64,000 nucleotides of DNA from Mucilaginibacter pineti (GCF_900101875.1 NZ_FNAI01000008.1:62001-126000); one strand, 5' to 3'. Positions 33,062 through 41,915 are shown, counted from the first letter of the stretch. Numbers and translations are program-made. The notes: a model not told the origin generated them from the sequence alone.

Positions 33062-33286
33062 TTACATCTTTATCAAGATGAGTATTGCGCCAGCTACCAC
33101 CATTAATAGCCCACAAATATTTATCAGCGCCTCCAGCGATTTACAGATGATCCCTTTAAAATAGCTGGAATATATTTGCAACCCCGCTAAATTTCTGCGG
33201 TTAAACCGCAGGTAACCGACGATATAACGGATCAATAAACCGATAGCTAAAAGCAAAAGGCCGTTTGTGTCTATATGTGATAGCAT
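33062..33286 (-). CDS. Small membrane protein (74 aa)
   Basis: Two hydrophobic helices (about residues 8-24 and 52-72) separated by a basic loop (RFNRRN), so a small two-pass inner-membrane protein with the loop likely cytoplasmic. Function not recognised. It sits between the toxin-antitoxin-like pair and the J-domain gene within the mobile-element backbone. Confidence 0.6.
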   Translation of the reverse strand: MLSHIDTNGLLLLAIGLLIRYIVGYLRFNRRNLAGLQIYSSYFKGIICKSLEALINICGLLMVVAGAILILIKM

Positions 33287-33302
33287 AGTTTTTTGAAATT
33301 TA

Positions 33303-33326
33303 AAAGGGGACGAAACCGTCCCCTTT
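33303..33326 (-). terminator. Rho-independent terminator between the J-domain gene and the small membrane gene
   Basis: AAAGGGGACG, loop, CGTCCCCTTT: a perfect 10-bp stem. On the minus strand it is followed by a TTTAAATTT stretch, so it ends transcription of the gene at 33337-33825. Confidence 0.75.
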
Positions 33327-33336
33327 AATGAACTTA

Positions 33337-33825
33337 TTAGCGTTTTAAATACTGCCTGCCTGTGCCTGCGTTTCTTTTAACTACTTCGGCGCCATACTTT
33401 GCCCTGATTTCATCCAGGCTTTTTTTGCCACCGTTTTTAACTTTGTATTCCCCTGTTCGGAAATACCAGGCTAACTTTTTAGATGCAAAATAATACCCTG
33501 CTGATTTAAGGGTGTCCTTATGTACCCTTGTACCACCCGTTACCCAAACCCAGTTGCCGACCAGTTCGATAGTAATGCCTTCCAAATGGATGATTTTTTC
33601 TATAGCTTCCCTATATTCTTCGGAAAATCGGATTTCTTCTTCGGCCTCTTCGGCTGTAAATTTGCCATCGTTTTTAATGGCTGTTGCGCAGGCTCTTGAG
33701 TAAGCGACATTTATCTGTTGCATGGTTTCATTATCACCCCCAAGGTCAGGGTGATATTGTTTTGCTAATTTCTTATACAGGGCTTTAACCTCGTCCAGTG
33801 TCCTGCATTCTTTAAACCACTGCAT
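33337..33825 (-). CDS. J-domain protein (DnaJ-like, 162 aa)
   Basis: An N-terminal J domain with the HPD motif at about residues 25-27 (AKQYHPDLGGD), which would stimulate an Hsp70 partner. The second part (about 75-162) has an unusual beta-rich pattern (GITIELVGNWVWVTGGT, YYFASKKLAWYFRTG) and no zinc or peptide-binding region of classical DnaJ. Such short J proteins are frequent on Bacteroidetes plasmids and conjugative elements; their role there is unknown. It lies 4 bp after the 66-residue gene. Confidence 0.82.
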   Translation of the reverse strand: MQWFKECRTLDEVKALYKKLAKQYHPDLGGDNETMQQINVAYSRACATAIKNDGKFTAEEAEEEIRFSEEYREAIEKIIHLEGITIELVGNWVWVTGGTRVHKDTLKSAGYYFASKKLAWYFRTGEYKVKNGGKKSLDEIRAKYGAEVVKRNAGTGRQYLKR

Positions 33826-33829
33826 AAGC

Positions 33830-34030
33830 TTAACCTTTAACAGAGGTTCGGTTCACCTTTGGATTGCGTACCCTTGACAGTAAAATCTCTGTTTCCAGTA
33901 TCTTAACTTTTGGGGTGTCCTTCAAGGTAACCAGTGAACTGCTTTCTATTTCGCTTACCATATCGGCTAAGCTGTCATGGTGCGTGTGTACCGACACACG
34001 GACCATTATAAACATTGTTTCGTATCTCAT
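33830..34030 (-). CDS. Small hypothetical protein (66 aa)
   Basis: Short protein with a single predicted strand-helix-strand pattern (MFIMVRVSVHTHHDSLADMVSEIE). It begins 4 bp after the 41-residue gene and ends 4 bp before the J-domain gene, so it belongs to the same small operon. Family not recognised; tight spacing on both sides is the main support. Confidence 0.55.
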   Translation of the reverse strand: MRYETMFIMVRVSVHTHHDSLADMVSEIESSSLVTLKDTPKVKILETEILLSRVRNPKVNRTSVKG

Positions 34031-34034
34031 GGCT

Positions 34035-34160
34035 TTAGCGGTAATCGTTAACGAACTGGACGAATTGCTGGTAAAAGGTATCGGGATTATCTTCTTTGAA
34101 GTTTTCGGCGTAACCCTCGTAATAGATGCCGTTCAGGTATTCTATAAATGCGTCTAACAT
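34035..34160 (-). CDS. Very small gene (41 aa)
   Basis: ATG at 34160 and TAA at 34035-34037 encode a 41-residue acidic, aromatic-rich peptide (starts MLDAFIEYLNGIYYEGYAE, ends in QFVNDYR). It lies 4 bp upstream of the 66-residue gene start. It has no low-complexity signs and the codon use looks normal for the region. Probably a genuine small element protein that gene callers may miss; function unknown. Confidence 0.55.
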   Translation of the reverse strand: MLDAFIEYLNGIYYEGYAENFKEDNPDTFYQQFVQFVNDYR

Positions 34161-34227
34161 GGTGATGATTTTTAAAATGGTTAATGAAAAAAACCGCCCC
34201 TGCTACCTGCAAGGGCGATACTGGTTT

Positions 34228-34770
34228 TTAGGCTGGAAATACAATTTTGGCTTCCAGTTCTTTTCTTTTGGCTTCGCAAGCCTCAAAAATGAACTGCGCC
34301 ACCATACGGATCAGGTTGGGCGTGTTGGTGACAAACTTTCTCCCTTTGTCATCTTCAATAATCAGTTTGCAACCCTGATACGGGTTTGCTTCCAGTTCGT
34401 CCGCTTCTGCGGCCTGCGCTATCTCGAATCTTTCCAGTTCTGCAATACGGCCTAACAGGTTGATGCGCTGAACGCTGATGCGGTGCAAATCACCTAGTGC
34501 CTTTAGTTTATCATCCAGTTTTAATTCGGGCTTTTGGGGTTCTCCCGCTGGTTTAAAGGATTCGTGCGACGTCTCTGGGGAATTTGCGGTCTTAATGCCA
34601 GCAGTTTCGGTTTTCTCTCCCTGCGGAGTTTGGACAGGCTTTTCATCTTTTGCAGGTTCATTTTTTGCGTCTTTTAGGTTCAGGTTTGGACGGATGGTTG
34701 ATTTTGCTACTTCGGTAGTTTTAGCGATTGTACCTTGTACTGCGCCGTTTGCATTTTGATTTGTTTTCAT
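34228..34770 (-). CDS. Hypothetical mobile-element protein (180 aa)
   Basis: The first about 85 residues are disordered (Thr, Pro, Lys and Glu rich). The second half is a folded-looking helical domain (LKALGDLHRISVQRINLLGRIAELE) with a short beta segment (CKLIIEDDKGRKFVTNTP). It is first in the small minus-strand accessory operon ahead of the 41-, 66- and 162-residue genes. The family is not recognised by name. Confidence 0.65.
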   Translation of the reverse strand: MKTNQNANGAVQGTIAKTTEVAKSTIRPNLNLKDAKNEPAKDEKPVQTPQGEKTETAGIKTANSPETSHESFKPAGEPQKPELKLDDKLKALGDLHRISVQRINLLGRIAELERFEIAQAAEADELEANPYQGCKLIIEDDKGRKFVTNTPNLIRMVAQFIFEACEAKRKELEAKIVFPA

Positions 34771-35512
34771 TTTTTTGTTTTTAATGTTTAAAAAATCTGT
34801 TAATCCTTTTCCCGCTGATTTCCACTAAAGTTTATTTTCAAAAGAAAAGGGAAAAAGAAAGCACCCAGAAGGCGCACCCAAAAAGCAAAAGGAAACGGAA
34901 TAATTGGAGGGGACCCTCTGGGGAGGAAACCGCTTATGCCGTAGTCTTTTGCAATTGGCAATAGCTATCCCATGAGGTGCGCAACTTCGCGTCCTTTTTC
35001 CCATTTCGCCTGAAAATGACGAGTTGCCAAAATGATTTACAATCTCACGTGCGGGATAAAAAGCAGGTGTACCGGGAGGTACGATGGTACTTCTGCTGCG
35101 CGGATGGAAATGCGGGTGAAAGGGCTGGCGTTTTTCTCACCAGGCATGAACCGGCATTTGCAGTTTGGGTTTTTTAATGATTTCAGAGATCGCCGGAAAG
35201 AGTTTCTTTTAAGCCATACCTCTGACAAGGATGGTTTTGAATAGCGGTGAAGTGGCTGAACTGAACTACTGCTAATCTTCAAGTAAAAATATATACTTTT
35301 GTACCGGATCAGCAGTTGCCCAAGGGGTGGCTCTGGTAAAGAATTTTATTGAAAAAAATTGCGTTTGCAATCCTCGCTAAAGAAAACTGGTAATTTTTAA
35401 ATGCACGGGGAGCGTTTTCCGCATCATGCGAATGGTGGGGCGGCTCGTTTCGTGCATGGGTATACCAGTACCTCTTTAGCGGACGGGTTTGCCTCACCAT
35501 TTGTATTTTACT
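34771..35512. other. Long non-coding or undetermined region
   Basis: About 740 bp without a gene I can defend. Two overlapping plus-strand frames (34977-35177 and 35032-35244) give translations without recognisable pattern. TACTTTTG at 35294-35301 matches the -7 consensus TAnnTTTG and could start a long-leader transcript for the CBS gene. Length and position within a conjugative element would also suit an origin of transfer, but I see no strong nick-site hairpin. Confidence 0.35.
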
Positions 35513-36037
35513 ATGAAAATTGAAAACATCATTGTTAAGAACTTCACTACGATCTGTGCCAGTGAAGAAATGCATGAAGTAGCCGAATGGCTAAAGGATC
35601 AATCCTTTCTGGCTGTCGCCGATGAAGATTCTAAGGTGATCGGTATCATTACGATGAAAGATGTGCCTTACCCGCCTTTCAGGTTGGTACTGGACAGCGA
35701 GTTCATCAAACCGCACTTAAGTCCTGAAAATACAGTTATCGAGGCTTTTGAGTTGATGCAGCAATCCGTAACAGATCATCTTCCTGTTTTTGAAAATGAA
35801 ACTTTTGTGGGTGCGGTTCGGCTGATCGACGTGGGCAGGGAGATGATCGCTATGCTACAACATCCAAAGCAGCCGGAAGCAGAACTAATCAATAAATTAA
35901 GCAATGCCTTAACGAATATGCAAGGACTAATTTCGCTGCTTGCGGATTTGGACCATCGCAAAGATTATAGGGAAATCCTGAGCAGGTATGACCAGAGTTG
36001 CAGGGAAGCATTTTCGGTATTGCATGATAAGAGGTAA
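35513..36037 (+). CDS. CBS-domain protein (174 aa)
   Basis: Tandem CBS-like modules: the first about residues 1-55 (FTTICASEEMHEVAEWL, then VIGIITMKD), the second about 65-115 (HLSPENTVIEAFELM, then FVGAVRLIDVG). A helical tail follows. CBS pairs usually bind adenine nucleotides. ATG 35513 is used rather than an in-frame ATG at 35489, because the domain begins there. It is the only plus-strand gene in this part of the element and is bounded by its own terminator. Role in the element unknown. Confidence 0.75.
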   Translation: MKIENIIVKNFTTICASEEMHEVAEWLKDQSFLAVADEDSKVIGIITMKDVPYPPFRLVLDSEFIKPHLSPENTVIEAFELMQQSVTDHLPVFENETFVGAVRLIDVGREMIAMLQHPKQPEAELINKLSNALTNMQGLISLLADLDHRKDYREILSRYDQSCREAFSVLHDKR

Positions 36038-36061
36038 GGAGAAACTAATGATGTAAAAAAA

Positions 36062-36085
36062 GGCAAGCTATGTAGAAAGCTTGCC
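36062..36085. terminator. Hairpin terminator between convergent genes
   Basis: GGCAAGCT, 8-base loop, AGCTTGCC, with an A-run on its left and a weak T-rich right side. It separates the convergent CBS gene and the 173-residue gene and can serve both directions. Confidence 0.7.
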
Positions 36086-36114
36086 CTTAAATTGAAATAT
36101 TCAATTCAATAGTT

Positions 36115-36636
36115 TTACGCCATGATCAGGTTACTGTTTTTGCCCCAGGTGATCAGAAGTGCTACTGCTGAGCGTATATCCAGGTCTTTGACCTTGCCCT
36201 GCGCTAAAGCTTTGTCCTGGTTATTGCCATCGTATAACCGCCAGTCCTGCCAGGTTACCTGAAGGTTTAAGTTGGTCTCTACATCATCATATTTATAGGA
36301 ACCGGTATATCGGCTTTTGGCAGGAAGCCTTTCCGTTTCCGGTGTATTGTCGGGGTAAAATGTAAAGCCGATCAATTCCAGGTTATCCCGCAAATCGCCG
36401 TCAGCAGTATAGATGAGGTTGTAAAGATCAAGCACTTGTTTTAATTCCGCCGATTTGTATTTAAGTTCGGGATTCCAGAAATCTTTTAATGCGTAGCCGG
36501 TATGATAACAAAGCACTTTTAACTCACTAAGGAACTTCATACGAAACGCATTTGGCTTTTTGTCAATGGTTCTGGCTGCCTGTGTGAAGTTCATGTTATG
36601 CGTTATGTACAGTGCGATATGGTTCAGTTCTTCCAT
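36115..36636 (-). CDS. Hypothetical protein (173 aa)
   Basis: Soluble protein. The N-terminal half is helical (YITHNMNFTQAARTIDKKP could be a helix-turn-helix-like region) and the C-terminal half is beta-rich and aromatic (LNLQVTWQDWRLYDG). Not recognised. It is one of several accessory genes between the tra operon and the integrase. Confidence 0.6.
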   Translation of the reverse strand: MEELNHIALYITHNMNFTQAARTIDKKPNAFRMKFLSELKVLCYHTGYALKDFWNPELKYKSAELKQVLDLYNLIYTADGDLRDNLELIGFTFYPDNTPETERLPAKSRYTGSYKYDDVETNLNLQVTWQDWRLYDGNNQDKALAQGKVKDLDIRSAVALLITWGKNSNLIMA

Positions 36637-36749
36637 AATATTTGGTTAATTGATGTTTATGATAAGTTTGATCTATAACGCATTTTGGATAATCAAAGTA
36701 TTGCCTTTCTTATGCTCCTAAGTAATGACCAGCTAAAAAATAGCATTTA

Positions 36750-37022
36750 CTAAGTGTTAGATTGAGCTTTAAGGTAGTTCAGGTGTTCGTCGATCTCGTA
36801 ATCATCTTTTGGTATTGTTTCACCGGTAATGCAGGTAAAGCAGTAGTGACCGGCATCGGCGCCGCCGACTACCCAAATGGGATTGCCGCAACTGCATTTT
36901 TTGCCTGAAAGGGCAACGCTGAGGGTTTCGCGGATGCGTTCTTCTACCTCCTGTTTTTTTTCGGAAGGGTTATTAGCGACATACAGGTAAATATAGGCTC
37001 TAACGGATATGGGTTCAAACAT
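36750..37022 (-). CDS. Small zinc-ribbon-like protein (90 aa)
   Basis: Contains CSCG and CFTC pairs about 22 residues apart (Cys at about 43, 45 and 61, 64), which could bind zinc, after an N-terminal helical segment. Function unknown. It lies just downstream of the terminator hairpin that closes the tra operon, with about 110 bp between stop codons. Confidence 0.6.
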   Translation of the reverse strand: MFEPISVRAYIYLYVANNPSEKKQEVEERIRETLSVALSGKKCSCGNPIWVVGGADAGHYCFTCITGETIPKDDYEIDEHLNYLKAQSNT

Positions 37023-37088
37023 GGATTTAATTTGTGGTATAAAGATAATCAGCTTAAGCTGACTATAAAAAATCAGGCTAATTTATAA

Positions 37089-37120
37089 ACAGTACAGCCA
37101 GCGAACGCTGGCTGTACTGT
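37089..37120 (-). terminator. Perfect 15-bp hairpin closing the tra operon
   Basis: ACAGTACAGCCAGCG, AA, CGCTGGCTGTACTGT. It is followed on the minus strand by a T/A-rich stretch and on the plus strand by TTTT. It stands about 80 bp after the last gene of the minus-strand tra cluster (37203-38021). A smaller palindrome, CAGCTTAAGCTG, lies at about 37050. Confidence 0.75.
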
Positions 37121-37202
37121 TTTGGGTTATCCCCGTCAGACAGGCGTATTGCTGGCGGCCAAACGCTCCCGTTAACGCCGCTTCCTCTTCCGCCTGTTTA
37201 TC

Positions 37203-38021
37203 TTAAGCGGCTTTCATTTTTTGCCCCTTGCTTTGCTTTTTTCCGGTTTCTCCCTCAGTAGCTTTTTGGGATTGGCGCTTGGTTTGTTTCGGACTTTGCT
37301 GCTCTTTTACTGTTTCTGCTTTCTTTTCGGACTGCTGCTTTTTGAAATGCAGATTTAAGCCAAGGTTTTTATGCTCGACCGGCTGCATGCGCTCGTTAAA
37401 GATGCGCAGCCCTTTGACCGGATCAGGGGTGATATAATACTTGCCTGGGTTTTGCTCGGTGTCGATCTGTACCTGCTGCAAATTGCCCCGGTCAAGGGAT
37501 TTAATCAAGTTTGCTTTTTGCTGCGCGTCCTGCATTTCCCGGATCGGTACTTTGGCCAAAGTGTCTTCCAGCTTATAGCCGTAGGAATCTGAATAGCGGA
37601 TGTACTTGTGATTATCCTTATCGTCTTTTTTGTCAAAATCCAGCTTTAAGCGGGCGTGGTATTTTTCCTGCTCCTTGTTTAGCATTTCCTTGTACACAAA
37701 GCGGCCTTCCAATAGATTAAAGGCTTCCTTCGCGGTAATGCCTTTACTGTTTTTGATGTAAAAGGTTTGAGAACGGTCTTCCTCCGGGTTACCGTTTTTC
37801 AGGGTAGCATCATAACGGTTCAGGAAATAGCGGTCGGTCTGTTCAGACTTTTTAAAATGCAGGTTATAATCGACTGAGTTTGCAAAATGGGCATGATTGG
37901 TGCCGATGCTGAACTCGTTTTTGCCTTGGCTGATCTGATCGGTCATATCCTTACTCACCTTTTCCTCAAAGCCGAGATATTTGACGTTATTGCTTAAGAA
38001 TTCTATATTTTCGTTGTTCAT
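37203..38021 (-). CDS. DUF3945/DUF4099-like mobile-element protein
   Basis: 272 residues. The start (NIEFLSNNVKYLGFEEK) and the repeated LHFKK / RYFLNRYDA pattern resemble the DUF3945/DUF4099 proteins that Bacteroidetes conjugative elements carry near topoisomerase or mobilisation genes. The last about 50 residues are Lys/Gln-rich and disordered. It is the last gene of the tra cluster, 26 bp after TraM, in the place where TraN is normally found. Function unknown. Confidence 0.65.
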   Translation of the reverse strand: MNNENIEFLSNNVKYLGFEEKVSKDMTDQISQGKNEFSIGTNHAHFANSVDYNLHFKKSEQTDRYFLNRYDATLKNGNPEEDRSQTFYIKNSKGITAKEAFNLLEGRFVYKEMLNKEQEKYHARLKLDFDKKDDKDNHKYIRYSDSYGYKLEDTLAKVPIREMQDAQQKANLIKSLDRGNLQQVQIDTEQNPGKYYITPDPVKGLRIFNERMQPVEHKNLGLNLHFKKQQSEKKAETVKEQQSPKQTKRQSQKATEGETGKKQSKGQKMKAA

Positions 38022-38047
38022 GATCTTGAATTTAGTGGATAAATGAT

Positions 38048-39103
38048 TTACTGGTTCGGTCTGTTATTGCGCAGCAGTACGGGGTAACCGGCATGCAGCT
38101 TTACCTTGATGCGTTTTACTTTTTTACTAAACAATCCTTTTGCGGCCTGGATGCCTGCCCCGGCTGCCTGGGTGCCGATGGACTGATCCATTGATAATAA
38201 CTGAATACTTTGCAAAGCATCGGAGGCGCCGCCACCTGCGGCTTCAAGCAGTTCCGCATCCGGTGCATCGATGCCTTCCATCGCGTCACGCTGGTCGTAA
38301 ACCGACAGATCGACCGGGACAATGGAAGTGCCTAAACGGATGTTTTTAATGTTCAGCATCAGTCGCTGGTTGGTGATCTGGCAGGTACCGAACAGCAATA
38401 GTCCTTTTGGGATCTGCTGGCCTTTGAGCGACATGCTGTCCAGCAAACGGATCTTTACGACTGCGCCCTGCACCACTTTCTGGTCGCCTTCAATGGCCGC
38501 AGGAATGGCGTGGTAGGTGCTATCAGGTTTTGCCGGAACCGATGCCACCTTATTTTTTACTAATTTCGGGTTTTGTATCTCCTGGATCTTTTGCAGTACG
38601 CCTGCCAATTGCTCCATTTCAGGATCAGCTTCTTTGCCGGAACCCATGGTTTTTATCAGCTTTTCCAGCCGCTCGACTTCCGCGCTGCCACTGTCTTTGT
38701 AAGCGCTATACTTATGGGGATCAGCGGGGCTGCCATAACTTTGAGGTTTGTTCAGTTCCTCGGAAATGCGGCTCAGCCTTTCGCTGATCTGCTGCTCCTG
38801 TTTGTCCGCTGGGTTTTCAGTGCTAAAATGCAGCCCGCTAAAATTATTGTCATCGTTTCTCAGCGAATCTTTAACCGCCTGGTCATAAATGCTCATCTTA
38901 TCGGCATTCTTTTCTTCAGCTATTTCAGCGCCGGGCAGTGTGGTATTCAAACCTTTGCTTTGCACGACCGCAGTTTTAGGATCGCCTTTACCGCCATCCA
39001 TTGCTTTAAAGGCCATTGTCAGGAATGGCAGGATTAATAATGGCAATACCAATAGGAATTTGCGGTGGCGCAGTTGCTGCGCGTTTAATTGTTGTGTTCT
39101 CAT
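38048..39103 (-). CDS. traM: Conjugative transposon protein TraM (VirB10-like)
   Basis: 351 residues. A single N-terminal transmembrane helix (about 14-32; FLLVLPLLILPFLTMAF) is followed by a long charged periplasmic spacer with coiled-coil character. A C-terminal beta-rich domain (VVQGAVVKIRLLDSM, IPKGLLLFGTCQITNQRL) is typical of TraM of Bacteroidetes elements. It spans the periplasm like VirB10 and would contact TraN at the outer membrane, but no TraN gene follows here. It starts 19 bp after the 72-residue gene. Confidence 0.9.
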   Translation of the reverse strand: MRTQQLNAQQLRHRKFLLVLPLLILPFLTMAFKAMDGGKGDPKTAVVQSKGLNTTLPGAEIAEEKNADKMSIYDQAVKDSLRNDDNNFSGLHFSTENPADKQEQQISERLSRISEELNKPQSYGSPADPHKYSAYKDSGSAEVERLEKLIKTMGSGKEADPEMEQLAGVLQKIQEIQNPKLVKNKVASVPAKPDSTYHAIPAAIEGDQKVVQGAVVKIRLLDSMSLKGQQIPKGLLLFGTCQITNQRLMLNIKNIRLGTSIVPVDLSVYDQRDAMEGIDAPDAELLEAAGGGASDALQSIQLLSMDQSIGTQAAGAGIQAAKGLFSKKVKRIKVKLHAGYPVLLRNNRPNQ

Positions 39104-39122
39104 GATGTTTCTATTTTTTTTG

Positions 39123-39341
39123 TTAGTAAATGGAATGGCAGATCAGGTACAGGCAATAGCTGCCAAAGAGCAGGCAAAACGCGGTCAGCGCGATCATTTG
39201 CTGCCTGCGGTTAAACCGACCTGCAAATTTGCTTAGGCGATCTGCAAGCATGCGCTGCCTGCGGACAAAGCTGGCAGCGATCCGGTTTGCCGTTTTGTTA
39301 GCAGCGTTGGTGCTGCTTGTTTTTTGTTTCTTGCTAAACAT
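39123..39341 (-). CDS. Small TraL-like membrane protein (72 aa)
   Basis: A basic N-terminal half (many Lys and Arg) is followed by one transmembrane helix near the C-terminus (MIALTAFCLLFGSYCLYLI). It stands between TraK and TraM, 2 bp after the TraK stop, exactly where TraL lies in Bacteroidetes tra operons. The name rests on position, size and topology. Confidence 0.65.
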   Translation of the reverse strand: MFSKKQKTSSTNAANKTANRIAASFVRRQRMLADRLSKFAGRFNRRQQMIALTAFCLLFGSYCLYLICHSIY

Positions 39342-39343
39342 GG

Positions 39344-39961
39344 TTATTCCCCCTTTTTAATTTGGTCGCTATTCAAAATGGTTTCCCATTGCTGGATCAA
39401 AAAGCCATGCGGATTATTGTCACTGCGTGCCACATTGCGCAGATAACCCTGGGTCACCAAACTTCGGGTTGTTTTTGCGGTAGCCCGGATCAGGCGCTGT
39501 GTGGCATAACAGCGGAAATGGTAGGGATATTGGTTAATGTCAAGCTGCACGCTGTCAATGGTAATTTCCTGGCTGATGTTGCCGGAAACCAGGCTGGCAT
39601 AATACCCGCTTTCCCGCAGGTCATCGTACTGGGCTTTTGCCGAATGATCGGCCAGATACAATGCCTTACTGACATTGGCAGTGATGAGCTTATCATCTGG
39701 GTCAAGGTTAAAGAACAGCTGGTGGAAAGTACCGATATGGTCTTTGGCCTCAACCGGGATATTTTCCCGTCGTCCCGCTGTGAGCGCTTCCAGCGCCTTG
39801 CCATTGGATAAAATGTAAATGCGGTTTTGCGCACTGTCAGCGGCCCTGAAACTTTGGTAAATCGCAAAGCAGGAAATGGCGGCGCAGCACAGGATCAGCA
39901 CCAGGCTAAATGCCCTGATGTGCTTAAAAGCGGTGTCGATGTTTTTGAGTTGTGAAAACAT
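39344..39961 (-). CDS. traK: Conjugative transposon protein TraK (VirB8-like)
   Basis: 205 residues. The short cytoplasmic N-terminus (LKNIDTAFKHIRAFSL) leads to one transmembrane helix (about 18-36) and a periplasmic domain of VirB8-like type (FHQLFFNLDPDDKLI, YLADHSAKAQYDDL). This is the assembly-factor component of the secretion channel. It lies 25 bp after TraJ and 2 bp before the TraL-like gene, in the standard order. Confidence 0.9.
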   Translation of the reverse strand: MFSQLKNIDTAFKHIRAFSLVLILCCAAISCFAIYQSFRAADSAQNRIYILSNGKALEALTAGRRENIPVEAKDHIGTFHQLFFNLDPDDKLITANVSKALYLADHSAKAQYDDLRESGYYASLVSGNISQEITIDSVQLDINQYPYHFRCYATQRLIRATAKTTRSLVTQGYLRNVARSDNNPHGFLIQQWETILNSDQIKKGE

Positions 39962-39985
39962 GATTTTTCTTGTTTAAATGAATGA

Positions 39986-41185
39986 TTAATTGCCGGAGAG
40001 CTTATTTTTCTGGTAGTCGTTATTGCTACCGAAATAGCCACCTGAGGCTCCGTTTTCCGCCATACCCAATTGTATTTTCTGCATGTTCGGGTTGATTGCA
40101 TCCCGCACCATACCGGCCCCACCGGAAGCGGCGGCAGTGGTGGCATGAGAAGTCGTACTGACCAGGGTATTGACCTTTTGCAACAGGCCGTTTCCGCCAC
40201 CGGCATGAACGATGTAATTGGCAACACTGGGTACGGTAAAATAACCCATGATGCCGATCACCATATAAATGAGATACGCCGTATCGGTGGCCGAAAAGAA
40301 CGTATCACCAGCCTGCTGGACCTGGGAAATATCCAAACGGAGCATGTTTTCCTGGATTTTTCCTAGGATGGATCCAAATATATTGGCTACAGGCAGCCAC
40401 AGGAAAATATTGACGTAGCGGGCGATCCAGACGGTTAAGGTATGGGAAAAGCCGTCGTAGACGGATAGCCCGAACACCAAAGGTCCCAATATCGCCAGTA
40501 CGATCAGATAAAAGGTACGGATGGTGTTGATACAAAGGGCTGCCGCTTCATAGAGCACCTGAAGGACTTCACTCATCCATTGCTTGATGTTGTTGCGAAA
40601 TGCGTAGCTCTGTTTGTCCATCCAGAATTTTACGTCGTTTCCGATACTTTCAAATGTACCTTCCTTGCTGCCGTCCTGGTCTTCTGGATGCGTGTACTTA
40701 TACCAGGCTGCGCGGTCACCCTGCCCATCGTCGCCGACGTACATTTGGTAAGTCTCTGACTTTTTGATCGCGTCCTCTTTCTTTTTTAATAGCGCCGCAA
40801 TCGCACGATTAGAATCAGTCACCATGCCGCCGGTGGCGTCGGAGATGGGTTGCAAGATTCCGTTCATCAGCGCAATAACCGAAGGGAACAGCAGGATCGC
40901 AAGGCCGATGCCGAACGGCCTGAGCAGCGGGTAAAAGTCGATGGGTTCGGCAGCTGCCAAATGCCGCCATACCCTGGAAGCGATGTACCATAAGGCGCCA
41001 AACCCGGCAATGCCACGGGCAACGCCAATCAGCCTGCCGCAAAGCGGCAGCATTTCTTTGTACACATTATCCAGCACCGATTGCAGGCTATGCACATCGG
41101 TGGCTACGCCCTGCGCCTGGGAAAATAAGGGAAAAGCGATCCCTGTCAGCACGAGGATCGTGCTTATCATTAATTTTGTTTTCAT
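39986..41185 (-). CDS. traJ: Conjugative transposon protein TraJ (VirB6-like)
   Basis: 399-residue polytopic inner-membrane protein with an N-terminal signal-like segment and about six further hydrophobic helices (for example LIGVARGIAGFGALWYIA, FGIGLAILLFPSVIALM, FYLIVLAILGPLVFGLS, YLIYMVIGIMGYFTVP). The C-terminus is Gly/Ala/Asn-rich. Size, helix layout and place between the TraI-like genes and TraK identify TraJ, the channel-forming VirB6 counterpart. Confidence 0.9.
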   Translation of the reverse strand: MKTKLMISTILVLTGIAFPLFSQAQGVATDVHSLQSVLDNVYKEMLPLCGRLIGVARGIAGFGALWYIASRVWRHLAAAEPIDFYPLLRPFGIGLAILLFPSVIALMNGILQPISDATGGMVTDSNRAIAALLKKKEDAIKKSETYQMYVGDDGQGDRAAWYKYTHPEDQDGSKEGTFESIGNDVKFWMDKQSYAFRNNIKQWMSEVLQVLYEAAALCINTIRTFYLIVLAILGPLVFGLSVYDGFSHTLTVWIARYVNIFLWLPVANIFGSILGKIQENMLRLDISQVQQAGDTFFSATDTAYLIYMVIGIMGYFTVPSVANYIVHAGGGNGLLQKVNTLVSTTSHATTAAASGGAGMVRDAINPNMQKIQLGMAENGASGGYFGSNNDYQKNKLSGN

Positions 41186-41279
41186 CTGTCTTATATTGTT
41201 TTTAACGGTGATGAAGCTATCATGATTAATTTGTTGCTATATGCTTTTGATAATCATGATGGTTTCATGATGTTTTGAA

Positions 41280-41915
41280 TTAATTGATCTGGTAGAGCTG
41301 TTTACTTCGATTCAGGTTTTCGAGTTCCTTTATTCGCTGGATAGCGAGTACGGCGGTCTTTTTATTAAAGTCCCGTAAAAAGACCAGCTTATCCTGCATG
41401 CCTTCAAAGATGCGGTCAATGGCGGTCAGTCTCTCTTCATCGCTCATGCGCAGCTTGCCTGAAGTGATGACCAGCGTAAGTTCATCTAAGTGCCGCAGGC
41501 TTTGGCTAAATAGCTGGCTGTATACTGCATCCAGGTATTTGATTTCCTGCATTGAAAAGCTGCCTGCCTCCCTGAACTGGTTGTATGCTGTCTTATACGA
41601 TTTTAATAGATCAGACTGCATTTTTAAAATGTCCGCTACCTTATGGTATTTGCGCACTTCAGGACTGACCAGCATGAGCCCGTTTAAAAAAGTCTCATGC
41701 AAAGAGAAATTTCCCTGCGATACGTTTTTGACCAGGTTATAACCGGTCGTCAGCGTCTGGTACCCGCGTTTCATATCGCTCAGGATGGCCTTAAACTGGG
41801 TCAATTTTTCGGCGTTCAGTAAAAGCTGCTGCACCTCGAAAGACTGGGCGCGGCTGCGCCCGGCAAAACCGAGCAGCAAAAGCGCCAGGACAATTAATTT
41901 ATTTATCGGTTTCAT
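41280..41915 (-). CDS. TraI-like periplasmic tra protein, paralogue 3 of 3
   Basis: 211 residues with a signal peptide (KLIVLALLLLGFAGRSRAQ) and a helical mature part. It shares with the two upstream genes a C-terminal pattern of ELTLVITSGKLRMSDEERL kind, followed by a MQDKLVFLRDF element. Such proteins stand before TraJ in Bacteroidetes tra operons (TraI) and resemble the minor pilus subunit VirB5 in general design. The start overlaps the end of the previous paralogue by 17 bp. Confidence 0.75.
   Translation of the reverse strand: MKPINKLIVLALLLLGFAGRSRAQSFEVQQLLLNAEKLTQFKAILSDMKRGYQTLTTGYNLVKNVSQGNFSLHETFLNGLMLVSPEVRKYHKVADILKMQSDLLKSYKTAYNQFREAGSFSMQEIKYLDAVYSQLFSQSLRHLDELTLVITSGKLRMSDEERLTAIDRIFEGMQDKLVFLRDFNKKTAVLAIQRIKELENLNRSKQLYQIN

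Noticed and set aside
35032..35244. 70-codon ORF in the gap before the CBS gene
   Set aside because: Overlaps another equally long frame; translation not protein-like enough to separate from chance.
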